Assembly (NCBI GenBank): GCA_016868305.1
Contig: VGHK01000001.1
Span: 1 to 64,000, forward strand
Direction of reading: 5' to 3'
DNA: 64,000 nucleotides
Origin: Betaproteobacteria bacterium
Lineage (GTDB): Bacteria; Pseudomonadota; Gammaproteobacteria; Burkholderiales; Burkholderiaceae_A
Numbering within the stretch: position 1 is the stretch's first letter; every line of letters starts with the position of its first letter. Under the pieces are notes generated by a model. The model was not told the origin of the DNA, ran no database searches, and saw nothing but the letters and a program-made list of their open reading frames with translations. Made by a program: the position numbers and the translations under genes. Below, piece after piece: positions 35,483 to 43,381 of the stretch.

Positions 35483-35743
35483 CTAATAATCTGCGCGCGT
35501 CTGTCGAAACGGCATGTTAGAGGCGGTCGCCTCTAAACGTTCGGCCAGCCAAACCTTGATAACCGACTGCCTTGTAACCCCCAGCTTGCTGGCTTCGCGA
35601 TCTAGCGAGTCAATCATCCACGTTGGAAAATCAACGTTCACCCGTTTCTGCACTTGTAGCACGCGCTTGGCCTTGGGCAAGTCCAAAGAAGCAATGATGT
35701 CGACGCCATCATCAAACTGTTGCTCGAACTTTTTAGCTTTCAT
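35483..35743 (-). CDS. brnA: BrnA-type antitoxin
   Basis: An 86-residue DNA-binding antitoxin. The C-terminal half is a ribbon-helix-helix domain (RVNVDFPTWMIDSLDREASKLGVTRQSVIKVWL), and the N-terminus is the toxin-neutralising part (KKFEQQFDDGVDIIASLDL). BrnA inhibits BrnT and represses the operon. It overlaps brnT by 11 bases, as usual for brnTA. Its stop codon is four bases from tRNA-Leu, on the opposite strand. Confidence 0.9.
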   Translation of the reverse strand: MKAKKFEQQFDDGVDIIASLDLPKAKRVLQVQKRVNVDFPTWMIDSLDREASKLGVTRQSVIKVWLAERLEATASNMPFRQTRADY

Positions 35744-35996
35744 AAAGTGCTACCTCCTCTGTGCGTGCCCGACGCACGGATATCAATCGAACATTGGCCC
35801 CTCGATAGGTAATGACCGCCGACCAATGCTTTCCATCGATCAATCCAATCACCAAATACCGCGGTTCATCATCTGTTTTTGCTGCAATTTCCAACAGCAT
35901 TGGGTCACGCCAAAGATTCTGCGCTTCAACAAAATCAATGCCATGTTTGGTGCGATTGGACTTGCTCTTTTCGGCGTCAAACTCAAAGGAAATCAT
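35733..35996 (-). CDS. brnT: BrnT-type ribonuclease toxin
   Basis: An 87-residue RelE-fold toxin with the family core FEFDAEKSKSNRTKHGIDFVEA, LWRDPMLLEI and the C-terminal ISVRRARTEEVALYE, including the catalytic Arg/Glu-type residues. BrnT cleaves RNA and halts translation until bound by BrnA. The ATG lies inside a palindrome and has no ribosome site, so the mRNA may be leaderless or nearly so. The region is visibly richer in A+T than the flanks, suggesting transfer. Confidence 0.9.
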   Translation of the reverse strand: MISFEFDAEKSKSNRTKHGIDFVEAQNLWRDPMLLEIAAKTDDEPRYLVIGLIDGKHWSAVITYRGANVRLISVRRARTEEVALYES

Positions 35997-36021
35997 GGTA
36001 TAGGAAATATACCATTAATGG
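35995..36021. promoter_or_regulatory. Palindromic operator over the brnT start
   Basis: ATGGTATA (35995-36002) and TATACCAT (36008-36015) form an 8-bp inverted repeat with a five-base spacer. A second perfect palindrome, CCATTAATGG (36012-36021), overlaps its right arm. Both cover the brnT start, the expected place for BrnA autorepression. AT-rich -10-like sequence is included. Confidence 0.6.
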
Positions 36022-36104
36022 CATCAAATGGTCGCGTGCTTAGCACTCAGTAGCGCCTTGTAATTACGGTTGCAGTTGAAAATTACGGTATTTTTACAAG
36101 CTCC

Positions 36105-36191
36105 CTGCTCCGATGGCGTGACTGCTTGCACCGGAGAGTCTTTAAAGTCTTTCACGTTACGAGTCACAATGAATTGACCGCTTGATGTCCC
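36105..36191 (-). pseudogene. VapC-like PIN-domain remnant
   Basis: Only a C-terminal PIN-domain fragment remains, readable as GQFIVTRNVKDFKDSPVQAV, which matches the end of VapC toxins (VTRNVKDF). The N-terminal catalytic acidic residues and a VapB partner are absent, and flanking codons in the same frame do not resemble a PIN domain. The 340-base stretch from 36003 to 36342 holds this remnant, the brnT operator and nothing else I can assign. Confidence 0.6.
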
Positions 36192-36342
36192 GATAGAAAT
36201 CCCAAAAGGTGCGGCATCTTCGCGGGGCTCGGCCATTGAAGCGAGCGACTCGGCAATAAAGCTGACCGGCATATCCGGGTTATCTAAAGCCGCACGGCCC
36301 ACCCTTGGCCAGCGATGGTTCGATGCTCAGTAAGGCTGCCGA

Positions 36343-36702
36343 CTACTTCGGAACCTGCTGGCCAAGCTGTGTGGCAAGGCCAATCAGGTTGGTGCAGCGC
36401 GCGCCACTTCGGCAATAGGCAAGAATGGGGGTGGGCAGACTGTTGATTAAAGCCCCCATTTGCAGCGCCTGCTCTGGGGTGTGGCCTGTGGAGGTAACTG
36501 GATGGTAGGCGAAGGCCAGGCCCATGGCCTTTGCCGCATCACTGACTTCAGACTGGCTTGGCTGCATTGGGCCCTCTTCACCGTCCGGGCGATTACAGAT
36601 CACCGACTTGAACCCGGCCTCTTGGGCGGCGGGAATATCCGATGCGGAGATCTGGGGACATACCGCGATTTTGGGCGTGAGCCACCGAACCTCAAGTGTC
36701 AT
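36343..36702 (-). CDS. DUF442/TIGR01244 phosphatase-like sulfur protein (Blh N-domain type)
   Basis: A 119-residue protein-tyrosine-phosphatase-fold protein with the Cx5R loop YCRSGARCTNL (C97, R102) and ICNRPDGEEGPMQP, typical of DUF442. In bacteria with BigR this domain is often fused or adjacent to an ETHE1-type persulfide dioxygenase. Here it stands alone, 50 bases downstream of a BigR-like gene. A role in sulfide detoxification is inferred from that pairing and the nearby sox genes. Confidence 0.87.
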   Translation of the reverse strand: MTLEVRWLTPKIAVCPQISASDIPAAQEAGFKSVICNRPDGEEGPMQPSQSEVSDAAKAMGLAFAYHPVTSTGHTPEQALQMGALINSLPTPILAYCRSGARCTNLIGLATQLGQQVPK

Positions 36703-36752
36703 AGCTGTGAACCTCCCTTACTGAGTATTTATCTACCACTTTATGTTGCGCT

Positions 36753-37133
36753 TCACGAGACCGATGATACTTTGGCGCGTGTCTTTGCGGCCTCTGGCCG
36801 GGCCCCTGGCTGCCGGGGTGCGGGGCAGAACAGGGCGTAAAGGGTCATCAGCAAAGCCTCAACCTGTTGGTTGCACAGGCGGTAATAGATCTGTTTTCCA
36901 TCGCGGCGCGTTTCAACCACCTGCTCATTCCGTAAGACTCCCAGCTGCTGCGATAGGGTTGGCTGCCGGATACCCGTGAGGTCTTCCAGCGCGCTCACGT
37001 TCTGCTCGCCCTGGGTGAGCTGGCACAAGAGCATAAGCCGGTCTTCGTTGGCCAGGAGCCGCAGCAGCCCTGAGGCCTGGGCGGCGGCAGACCGCAGATC
37101 GGTAAGGTTTGCAGAGGAAGACGCATCGGACAT
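36753..37133 (-). CDS. bigR: BigR/SqrR-type sulfide-responsive ArsR repressor
   Basis: A 126-residue ArsR-family winged-helix protein (QPTLSQQLGVLRNEQVVETRRDGKQ). The cysteines C37 (LLCQL) and C103 (LFCPAP) are 66 residues apart, the same spacing as the redox pair C42/C108 of BigR and C41/C107 of SqrR, which form a disulfide or polysulfide bridge on sensing persulfide. A third cysteine, C87, is extra. It is the first gene of a two-gene operon with the DUF442 protein. Confidence 0.85.
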   Translation of the reverse strand: MSDASSSANLTDLRSAAAQASGLLRLLANEDRLMLLCQLTQGEQNVSALEDLTGIRQPTLSQQLGVLRNEQVVETRRDGKQIYYRLCNQQVEALLMTLYALFCPAPRQPGARPEAAKTRAKVSSVS

Positions 37134-37137
37134 GCGG

Positions 37138-37160
37138 TTATTATATAAAAAAATAAACTA
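37138..37160. promoter_or_regulatory. AT-rich control region of bigR
   Basis: An almost pure A/T stretch with the palindrome TTATATAA (37141-37148) sits directly before the bigR start. BigR-type repressors bind AT-rich imperfect palindromes, so this is a plausible autoregulatory site. No closer match can be claimed. It reaches the end of the cbbR gene. Confidence 0.4.
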
Positions 37161-38117
37161 TCTTGGGTGTCCCGCAAGGGCCCCGGCCGTGAGGCCACGA
37201 AACTGCGGAAACATTTCATCAATAACCGCATTGGCCCGTTCGAGCATGAAACAGCGAAAGGCCTCTGCTGCCAGCGACAGGGTGCGGTTACTCAGGTTAA
37301 CCACATGCCAGAGACGCATGACTGGCGTTTTTTCCACCCGCAGTACCTTGAGCACGCCATGGTGACTTTCAAGGCCGATGGTGTGTAGCGATACAAAAGA
37401 GATTCCCAGGCCCGCCATAACCGCCTGCTTAATCGTCTCGTTGCTCGACATCTCCAGGGTGGAGAAGGGCCGAAACCGGTGGTCTTCAAAGAAAGACTCC
37501 ATGACCGCACGGGTTCCAGAGCCTTCCTCACGTACGAGTATCTCCCGCTGATCGAGCTGCTTCACCCCAATTCGCGGTTCCTGCACCAGGGGATGGTCGG
37601 GGGCGGCAATAAAGGCATGGGGGTGCGGTGCGAACACCTCGGCGCGGGTATCAAGGTCTTTGGGGGGCCGGCCCATGATGGTCAGGTCAATGTCGCCGTC
37701 GCGAAGCAGGGCGCCCAATTGATCCCGGTTGCGCACCTGGATCACGACCTGGATTCCCGGGTGTTCACGGCGAAAGACAGCAAGAAGACGGGGCACCAGA
37801 TACTTTGCGGTACTGACCAGTCCAATGGTGAGCTGGCCGGTCTCCACGCCTTTGAGCTTACGCATCATGTCTTCTGCCTCACGCAGGGAGGCCAACACCC
37901 GCCGCGCATAGACCAGGAAGTATTCGCCGGCACTTGTGAGCGACACGCCCCGGCCCTTTTTGGCAAAGAGCGTTATCCCGAGGTCTTCTTCCAGGTCGCG
38001 CATCTGCATGGACACGACCGGTGCTGTGAGGTGCATCTCATCGGCGGCCTTGGCAAAACTCGACTGTCGTGCCGCTGACACGAAGATACGCAACTGTCGT
38101 AGCGATAGGTTCCGCAT
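37158..38117 (-). CDS. cbbR: CbbR, LysR-type regulator of Calvin-cycle genes
   Basis: A 319-residue LysR-type regulator. The N-terminal helix-turn-helix is LRIFVSAARQSSFAKAADEMHLTAPVVSMQMRDLEEDLG, followed by a substrate-binding domain (LTIGLVSTAKYLVPRLLAVF). The N-terminus and effector domain resemble CbbR, which activates cbb operons in response to metabolites such as phosphoenolpyruvate. Divergence from the fructose-bisphosphatase gene supports this. It could regulate RubisCO genes elsewhere on the genome. Confidence 0.87.
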   Translation of the reverse strand: MRNLSLRQLRIFVSAARQSSFAKAADEMHLTAPVVSMQMRDLEEDLGITLFAKKGRGVSLTSAGEYFLVYARRVLASLREAEDMMRKLKGVETGQLTIGLVSTAKYLVPRLLAVFRREHPGIQVVIQVRNRDQLGALLRDGDIDLTIMGRPPKDLDTRAEVFAPHPHAFIAAPDHPLVQEPRIGVKQLDQREILVREEGSGTRAVMESFFEDHRFRPFSTLEMSSNETIKQAVMAGLGISFVSLHTIGLESHHGVLKVLRVEKTPVMRLWHVVNLSNRTLSLAAEAFRCFMLERANAVIDEMFPQFRGLTAGALAGHPR

Positions 38118-38153
38118 GGGTCTCCTCCCATACCAGTGGTGGCTGGCGCTGTG

Positions 38154-38168
38154 ATAAGCGCTACTTAT
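38154..38168. promoter_or_regulatory. LysR-type operator candidate in cbbR-fbp gap
   Basis: ATAAG-N5-CTTAT is a 15-bp inverted repeat containing the T-N11-A core of LysR-family sites. It lies 37 bases before the cbbR start and about 225 bases before fbp, a usual position for CbbR autoregulation and divergent activation. Confidence 0.5.
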
Positions 38169-38393
38169 TGTTTTGTAATTGATTTAATGTTGGTTACCCT
38201 TGCTCATATTGTCTTCATAGACTAATGACTGGTGGGTTAAACGGGTTCAACAGGGGAGACAAGACCAATGCATGCCCCTCAAGACGCAAGGATTACCGAT
38301 ATCAAGGAAGGTTACAAGTGTCTCGAGTCGCAGTTGAGGGCAGTTTGAGACCTATGGAGCCTCGGGAACTGATTATCTTTTGGGAGAGTTGTT

Positions 38394-39398
38394 ATGCACC
38401 TAGGACGCACCACCCTGTCGCAGTTTTTGATCCAGCAGCTCAAGGGCAGTGACCAGCAGGCTGCACTTGCTGACCTGTTGGTCGATATTGCGGCGGCAGT
38501 CAAGGCGATTTCAAGCATGACCGCCAAGGGCGCGCTTGCCGGCGTCTTGGGTAGCCTCGAATCCCAGAATGTGCAGGGCGAGACGCAAAAAAAGCTTGAT
38601 CTGCTCTCCGATAAGGCCTTTATCAATACCTTTCATCTGGGCGGGCTGGTTGCGGGGATGGCCTCCGAGGAAAATGAACATCCCATTGTCTTTGATGACC
38701 TGGAAGCTCCCGGCGCTTTTTTGGCGGTGTTTGATCCACTGGACGGTTCATCGAATATTGACGTGAATGTCTCGGTGGGGTCTATCTTTTCTATTCTAAA
38801 AGCACCTGAGGGCAGGCTCCCCGGGCTAGCCGATTTTCTGCGGCCGGGTAAAGAGCAGATCGCGGCTGGTTATGCGGTCTATGGTCCCTCAACCATGCTG
38901 GTGTTGACCGTGGGCCAGGGCACCCATGGCTTTACGCTCGACCGTGAGATGGGCAACTTTATTCTCACCCACCCCAACATTCAGATTCCGGCCCAGACCA
39001 GTGAGTTTGCCATTAACACCAGCAATGAGCGGTTCTGGGAGCTGCCGGTGCTGCGGTATATCGAGGAGTGCAAGGCGGGTAAGACCGGGCCTCGGGGGCG
39101 AGACTTCAATATGCGCTGGATAGCAAGCATGGTGGCCGATGTGCATCGCATTCTGATGCGTGGCGGGGTGTTCATGTATCCCAGAGACACGAAAGATCCC
39201 TCTAAGCCCGGGCGGCTGCGCCTGATGTATGAGGCCAACCCCATGTCTCTGGTGGTGGAACAGGCCGGGGGCAAGGCATCTACCGGCCATGGGCGGATCT
39301 TAGAGGTTCAGCCAGATCAGATTCACCAGCGCGTACCTGTGATTCTGGGCTCCTCTGAAGAGGTGGACCGTATCGCGGGTTACCATGAGGCCGGTTAG
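38394..39398 (+). CDS. fbp: Fructose-1,6-bisphosphatase, class I
   Basis: A 334-residue enzyme that hydrolyses fructose-1,6-bisphosphate in gluconeogenesis and the Calvin cycle. The metal-binding segments [13 protein letters not shown] and [11 protein letters not shown] and the substrate loop [11 protein letters not shown] are intact, and [13 protein letters not shown] is near the C-terminus. The 276-base gap from cbbR contains an operator-like palindrome. Pairing with cbbR suggests the cbbF role; no other cbb gene is in the window. Confidence 0.93.
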   Translation: MHLGRTTLSQFLIQQLKGSDQQAALADLLVDIAAAVKAISSMTAKGALAGVLGSLESQNVQGETQKKLDLLSDKAFINTFHLGGLVAGMASEENEHPIVFDDLEAPGAFLAVFDPLDGSSNIDVNVSVGSIFSILKAPEGRLPGLADFLRPGKEQIAAGYAVYGPSTMLVLTVGQGTHGFTLDREMGNFILTHPNIQIPAQTSEFAINTSNERFWELPVLRYIEECKAGKTGPRGRDFNMRWIASMVADVHRILMRGGVFMYPRDTKDPSKPGRLRLMYEANPMSLVVEQAGGKASTGHGRILEVQPDQIHQRVPVILGSSEEVDRIAGYHEAG

Positions 39399-39476
39399 AA
39401 ATGGCAGTGCATGTCTGCGAAGCAGCTCATAGTGGCAGGCACGCGGATGCAGCAGGATTTCGCGGGGCTTACATGG

Positions 39477-40895
39477 TTACAGAGGCGCATCTTGGTGTAC
39501 GAGTCGCCTTCGGGCCCGACGAACTCCCAGAAGTAGCAGGCCCCCGATAAGAGGCACCGCTGCTGCGGTAATAAGGTCTACGGGTAGATTGAGGCCCAGA
39601 GAGTTTGCCCCCTTGGCAAGGTAGTTCACCAGCCCTACCCCGTAATAGGTGAGTACTACCAGTGAGAGCCCCTCGACGGTCTGTTGCAGCTTGAGCTGCA
39701 GCTGCGCCCGACGGTTCATGCTGGCCAGTAGCGCCTGGTTCTGCCGCTCGTTCATAAACTCAATACCGGTGCGCAGAATCTGGGTGGTGCGCGTGACCCG
39801 GTCGGAGAGTTCGCGCAGTCGGCGCTGTGTCCAGCGGCAGGTGCGCATCGCAGGCTCAAACCGGCGGTCCATAAACTCCGAAAGGTTCTGCACGCCCGGC
39901 AGGGGTGTCTCCTTGAGTTCGCTGATCGCCCGACGTACCAGCTCAACATAGGCCTCGCTGGCCGTAAACCGCAGGCCATGGGCAGAGATCCATTCCTCTA
40001 CGCGGGCCGCGAGCACCGATACGCCTTTTAACAGCCCCTCGTGGTCTGGGTAGCCGGCAGGCTGTGTCTTGGCGTCTTCTTGTGTACCTACGGCCTGCAG
40101 TGCGGAAACGGGGGCTGACTCTGCCAGGGCGATCTTGCTCGAGAGTCCGGCCAGCTCCTCTTCGGCGCGTCGCAAGGGCTCTGAAAGACTTTTGGCCCGC
40201 GGCAGTGCAAGCATGGCCATCATGCGATAGGTATCGATATCGATGAGCCGCTGGACCACCCGTCCGGCCTGCCGCGAGCCCATACCCTGGTGGTTGACAA
40301 GTATGCGGATCAATCCCATGGCGTCGAGCTGGAAGTCGGTCCAGACCTGGGCCTTGCCCAAGGCAAGAATAGACGCGCCCACCAGCGTGTTTCCGGAGAA
40401 CAGCGGGGCAAAAATTGCTGCGTCTTCCTCGGGGTCGGATCGACGAACGGCGATATCGAGGGCGGAGATACGCTCACCAAAGTCGGCCCCGGGCATTGCA
40501 AGCCCAAGGTCCATGAGCCGAGATCGTAGCCGATTGAGCATGGCCTGACGCGAACTTGTCCAGTCGTCGTCGATATTCGGTGTGCCCTGCTCATAAATGG
40601 TGAGGGAGGAAAACTCCCCATGCAGTTCCCACTTCAGAAGCATTCTCTGCGGCTCAGGCAGAAGCTCAAGAATACGAAAGTTCTGGCCATGCACCGGATG
40701 GGTCTCTGTCTCTAAGGCCTTGGTGAGAGACTCAATAAAGGCTTTTTGATTCGACCTGTGGCTGGGCTCGGTGAGAAGGAAGGCCTGGTTGCAGACCCGT
40801 TCCTCTGGCCACAGGGCAATGGGCGGACGGGCATGTACTTCTTCGTGCAGTATCTGACGCTGGGTATGTTCGTGAGACGAGGGCAGTGGGTTCAT
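39477..40895 (-). CDS. DUF3422 membrane-anchored protein
   Basis: A 472-residue protein of the DUF3422 family. The N-terminus HEEVHARPP and the segment GMGSRQAGRVVQRLIDIDTYRMMAMLALP are the family hallmarks. Two hydrophobic helices near the C-terminus (LSLVVLTYYGVGLVNYLA and LITAAAVPLIGGLLLLG) anchor it to the inner membrane. The function is unknown. It overlaps the thioredoxin-like gene by four bases, so the two are coupled. Confidence 0.88.
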   Translation of the reverse strand: MNPLPSSHEHTQRQILHEEVHARPPIALWPEERVCNQAFLLTEPSHRSNQKAFIESLTKALETETHPVHGQNFRILELLPEPQRMLLKWELHGEFSSLTIYEQGTPNIDDDWTSSRQAMLNRLRSRLMDLGLAMPGADFGERISALDIAVRRSDPEEDAAIFAPLFSGNTLVGASILALGKAQVWTDFQLDAMGLIRILVNHQGMGSRQAGRVVQRLIDIDTYRMMAMLALPRAKSLSEPLRRAEEELAGLSSKIALAESAPVSALQAVGTQEDAKTQPAGYPDHEGLLKGVSVLAARVEEWISAHGLRFTASEAYVELVRRAISELKETPLPGVQNLSEFMDRRFEPAMRTCRWTQRRLRELSDRVTRTTQILRTGIEFMNERQNQALLASMNRRAQLQLKLQQTVEGLSLVVLTYYGVGLVNYLAKGANSLGLNLPVDLITAAAVPLIGGLLLLGVRRARRRLVHQDAPL

Positions 40896-41401
40896 GCGGT
40901 TTGGTTCCAGTAGCGATTGGCACGCACAATCTGGTCATCAAGATAGGCGCCATAGAAGTCTCTAGAACTGTATCCCACCAAGGGCGGAAATAGTGGCTCG
41001 GCGTCTTTACCGACCATTGCAACGGTGGGTGCGACTCGGTAGCCGTGGTTTTCAGCCCAACGGGCAGGCGTAAACCGCAGGTCCGCGGGTGATGGCCCAG
41101 GTGATGTTTTAGGCGATGGCCCAGACCGTTCTGTGCTACCCGCCTCGGGTCGTGTGTTGGGCTGCAAAATGAGGACGGTCTGGCTATCGGCGATATCAAA
41201 GACAACGACATCGAGGGCGGGGCCTGAGCGGCTGCGGATGCGGGGGATCAACTGCTCCTCGACAACCAGGCCGCACCAGGGACAGTGCGCGGCAGTCACC
41301 ATGATCGCGACCGCGCGGTTTTTCTCCTTCTGGGCCCGGGAGACCGCCGCCTTGAGATCTCGGGCGGGCAACAAAGGAGGCGGAGGGGGATGCGGGGTCA
41401 T
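40892..41401 (-). CDS. CPWC thioredoxin-fold protein (SoxS/SoxW-like)
   Basis: A 169-residue thioredoxin-like protein with the redox motif AHCPWCGLV and the cis-proline segment YRVAPTVAMV. No signal peptide is seen; a Pro-rich stretch (PPPPPLLPARD) begins the protein, so it is probably cytoplasmic. A Gly/Pro/Ser-rich insertion in the middle is encoded by repeated GATGGCCCAG units. SoxS-like thioredoxins in sox loci reactivate SoxY; divergence from soxR supports such a link but does not prove it. An upstream in-frame GTG at 41437 is the alternative start. Confidence 0.7.
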   Translation of the reverse strand: MTPHPPPPPLLPARDLKAAVSRAQKEKNRAVAIMVTAAHCPWCGLVVEEQLIPRIRSRSGPALDVVVFDIADSQTVLILQPNTRPEAGSTERSGPSPKTSPGPSPADLRFTPARWAENHGYRVAPTVAMVGKDAEPLFPPLVGYSSRDFYGAYLDDQIVRANRYWNQTA

Positions 41402-41480
41402 CTTAGGGGCTCTGCGGGGGGTAAGAGAACAGACCACAATTCGCCAATGTGCCGATTGTGCGCCGCGTCAACTCTTGTTC

Positions 41481-41509
41481 TTGACTATATGCTTGTAAAA
41501 GAATATTTT
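41481..41509 (+). promoter_or_regulatory. soxR promoter
   Basis: TTGACT (41481-41486) is followed after 17 bases by TATTTT (41504-41509). The -10 box ends eight bases before the soxR ATG and no ribosome site is present, so the transcript would be leaderless or nearly so. Confidence 0.45.
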
Positions 41510-41517
41510 CCACTTCC

Positions 41518-41889
41518 ATGACACATTCTGTTCTTCCGACAGCGCCAAAAGAAGCCAAAAATGTAGACTTCGTCAAAGGACTGTCGCACGACACCGCCGA
41601 GCTCGATTTTATTTTTGAGCGGGCTGCCCAGTATTTTGCGCTCCTTTCGGAGCCTGCGCGCCTAAGGATCATTCAGGCTGTCTGTACCGAAGAGCGATCC
41701 GTGCAAGAGGTGGTGGAAACCACGGGGCTTCCGCAGCCCAATGCCTCGCGTCACCTCACCATGCTCTATCGCGCGGGGGTCTTAAGTCGCCGTCGTCGAG
41801 GCACCTTCGTCTATTACAAGGTGACTGATGCGCTGCTGATCGATCTCTGCCGGTCGGTCTGCGTGCGGCTTGCGGGGGCGATGGAGTAA
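41518..41889 (+). CDS. soxR: SoxR, ArsR-type repressor of the sox operon
   Basis: A 123-residue winged-helix regulator (LPQPNASRHLTMLYRAGVLSRRRRGTFVYYKV). Cysteines at 56, 111 and 115 (in QAVCTEE and DLCRSVCVRL) fit the SoxR group, in which conserved cysteines sense sulfur species. SoxR represses sox genes until thiosulfate-derived persulfides are present. It stands 139 bases before soxC on the same strand and is divergent from the CPWC protein. Confidence 0.85.
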   Translation: MTHSVLPTAPKEAKNVDFVKGLSHDTAELDFIFERAAQYFALLSEPARLRIIQAVCTEERSVQEVVETTGLPQPNASRHLTMLYRAGVLSRRRRGTFVYYKVTDALLIDLCRSVCVRLAGAME

Positions 41890-42028
41890 CTGTCTTATTG
41901 AAGTGGCGATAAACAGGGGGGGTTTTCTACAGAGATGGCGGTGCACCTGGTCGAGGCAGGTGATGGTTTGAGGTTTGGTTAGTGTAGTAGTGCATCAAAT
42001 GAAGAAAAAGGTTTTTGGGGAGAAGCAT

Positions 42029-43381
42029 GTGACAACACTCAGTACGCGGCTCGGGCGCCTGATGAAGGCACCCGAAAATTTCTTATCACAAGAAGACGCT
42101 AAAGAACCAACCCAGATGCGTCGGAAGTTCCTGGCGGCCTCTGCGGCAACAGCCGCAGGCGCTGGCCTAAGCCTGGCGGGTGCCGCGCGCGCGGCCTCTA
42201 ATCCGGTATCGGGTGCCGGAGATCCCAATATTCTGCAGCTACCCCCGCACTCGGTCGGGCTTGGCATGCCGGTGGCGGCCAACGGCTACGGCATGCCTTC
42301 TCAGTTTGAGCAGGGCCTGCAGCGCCGTGAGAGTCCAGGGCTTACTCGGGTGTCAGCGGCCTCCGTGGCCTTCACCCCTTTGCAGGGAACCTTCGGAATC
42401 ATTACCCCCAGCGGTCTGCACTTTGAGCGTCATCACCAAGGATGGTGGGACATCGACCCCTCAAAGCATCGGCTAATGATCAACGGCATGGTCAAGACCG
42501 CCAAGGTCTACACCATGGACGACCTGATGCGTCTGCCTTCGGTCTCGCGTATTCACTTTATTGAATGTGGTGCCAATACCGCCATGGAGTGGGGCAACGT
42601 TGCGGTGCCTACGGTGCAGTACACCCACGGCATGGTGTCTTGCTCGGAGTTCACCGGGGTGCCGCTCTCAGTGCTGCTCGACGATGCCGGTTACGACAAG
42701 AAAAACGGAAAGTACATTCTGGCTGAAGGCGCAGACGGATCAGGCATGACCCGTACGATTGCGATCGACCGCGCGCGCGACGACGTTATTGTGGCCTATG
42801 GCATGAACGGGGAGATGCTACGCCCCGAAAATGGCTATCCCCTGCGTCTGGTGGTGCCTGGCATTCAGGGTGTCTCGTGGGTCAAGTGGCTACGCCGTAT
42901 CGAGGTGGGCGATCAGAAGTGGGCCACCAAAGACGAGGCAATCCATTATGTTGACCTCATGCCCGATGGTATGCACCGTCAGTACAGTGGCATGCAGGAG
43001 GCCAAGTCGGTCATCACCTCGCCCTCGGGGGGACAAATCCTTCTCGACAAAGGCTTCTACAACATTACGGGCCTTGCCTGGTCAGGCCGTGGCAAGATCA
43101 AGCGGGTGGATGTCTCTACCGACGGTGGTATTAACTGGCGAACCGCGCGGCTTGAGACGCCGGTGCTTACCAAGGCCTTTACCCGTTTCAATATCGACTG
43201 GTCCTGGAATGGCAAACCCGCGATTCTGCAGTCGCGGTGCATTGATGACACCAATTACGTGCAGCCTACAGTCCATCAGTTACGCGCAGTACGTGGCACA
43301 CGTTCGATTTATCACAACAACATGATTCAGTCTTGGCGTATTGCCGAGTCAGGGGAGGTGGGTAATGTCCAGGTTGGCTAA
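42029..43381 (+). CDS. soxC: SoxC, sulfane dehydrogenase molybdopterin subunit
   Basis: A 450-residue periplasmic protein of the sulfite-oxidase family. A Tat signal (MRRKFLAASAA, RR at 31-32) ends near ARAAS. The molybdenum-ligating cysteine is C180 in HFIECGANTAMEW, and the C-terminal Mo-co dimerisation domain follows. With SoxD it oxidises the sulfane sulfur on SoxY by six electrons. The GTG at 42029 is chosen because GGGGAG lies eight bases upstream; an ATG ten codons earlier (41999) is the alternative. It overlaps soxD by 17 bases. Confidence 0.92.
   Translation: MTTLSTRLGRLMKAPENFLSQEDAKEPTQMRRKFLAASAATAAGAGLSLAGAARAASNPVSGAGDPNILQLPPHSVGLGMPVAANGYGMPSQFEQGLQRRESPGLTRVSAASVAFTPLQGTFGIITPSGLHFERHHQGWWDIDPSKHRLMINGMVKTAKVYTMDDLMRLPSVSRIHFIECGANTAMEWGNVAVPTVQYTHGMVSCSEFTGVPLSVLLDDAGYDKKNGKYILAEGADGSGMTRTIAIDRARDDVIVAYGMNGEMLRPENGYPLRLVVPGIQGVSWVKWLRRIEVGDQKWATKDEAIHYVDLMPDGMHRQYSGMQEAKSVITSPSGGQILLDKGFYNITGLAWSGRGKIKRVDVSTDGGINWRTARLETPVLTKAFTRFNIDWSWNGKPAILQSRCIDDTNYVQPTVHQLRAVRGTRSIYHNNMIQSWRIAESGEVGNVQVG

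Noticed and set aside
35480-36342. An attachment-site repeat of the tRNA-Leu 3' end
   Set aside because: No second copy of the last 15-20 bases of the tRNA was found downstream, so an integration event is not demonstrated.
38225-38393. A small gene between cbbR and fbp
   Set aside because: A 75-codon frame overlaps the fbp start in another frame and has no conserved motif.
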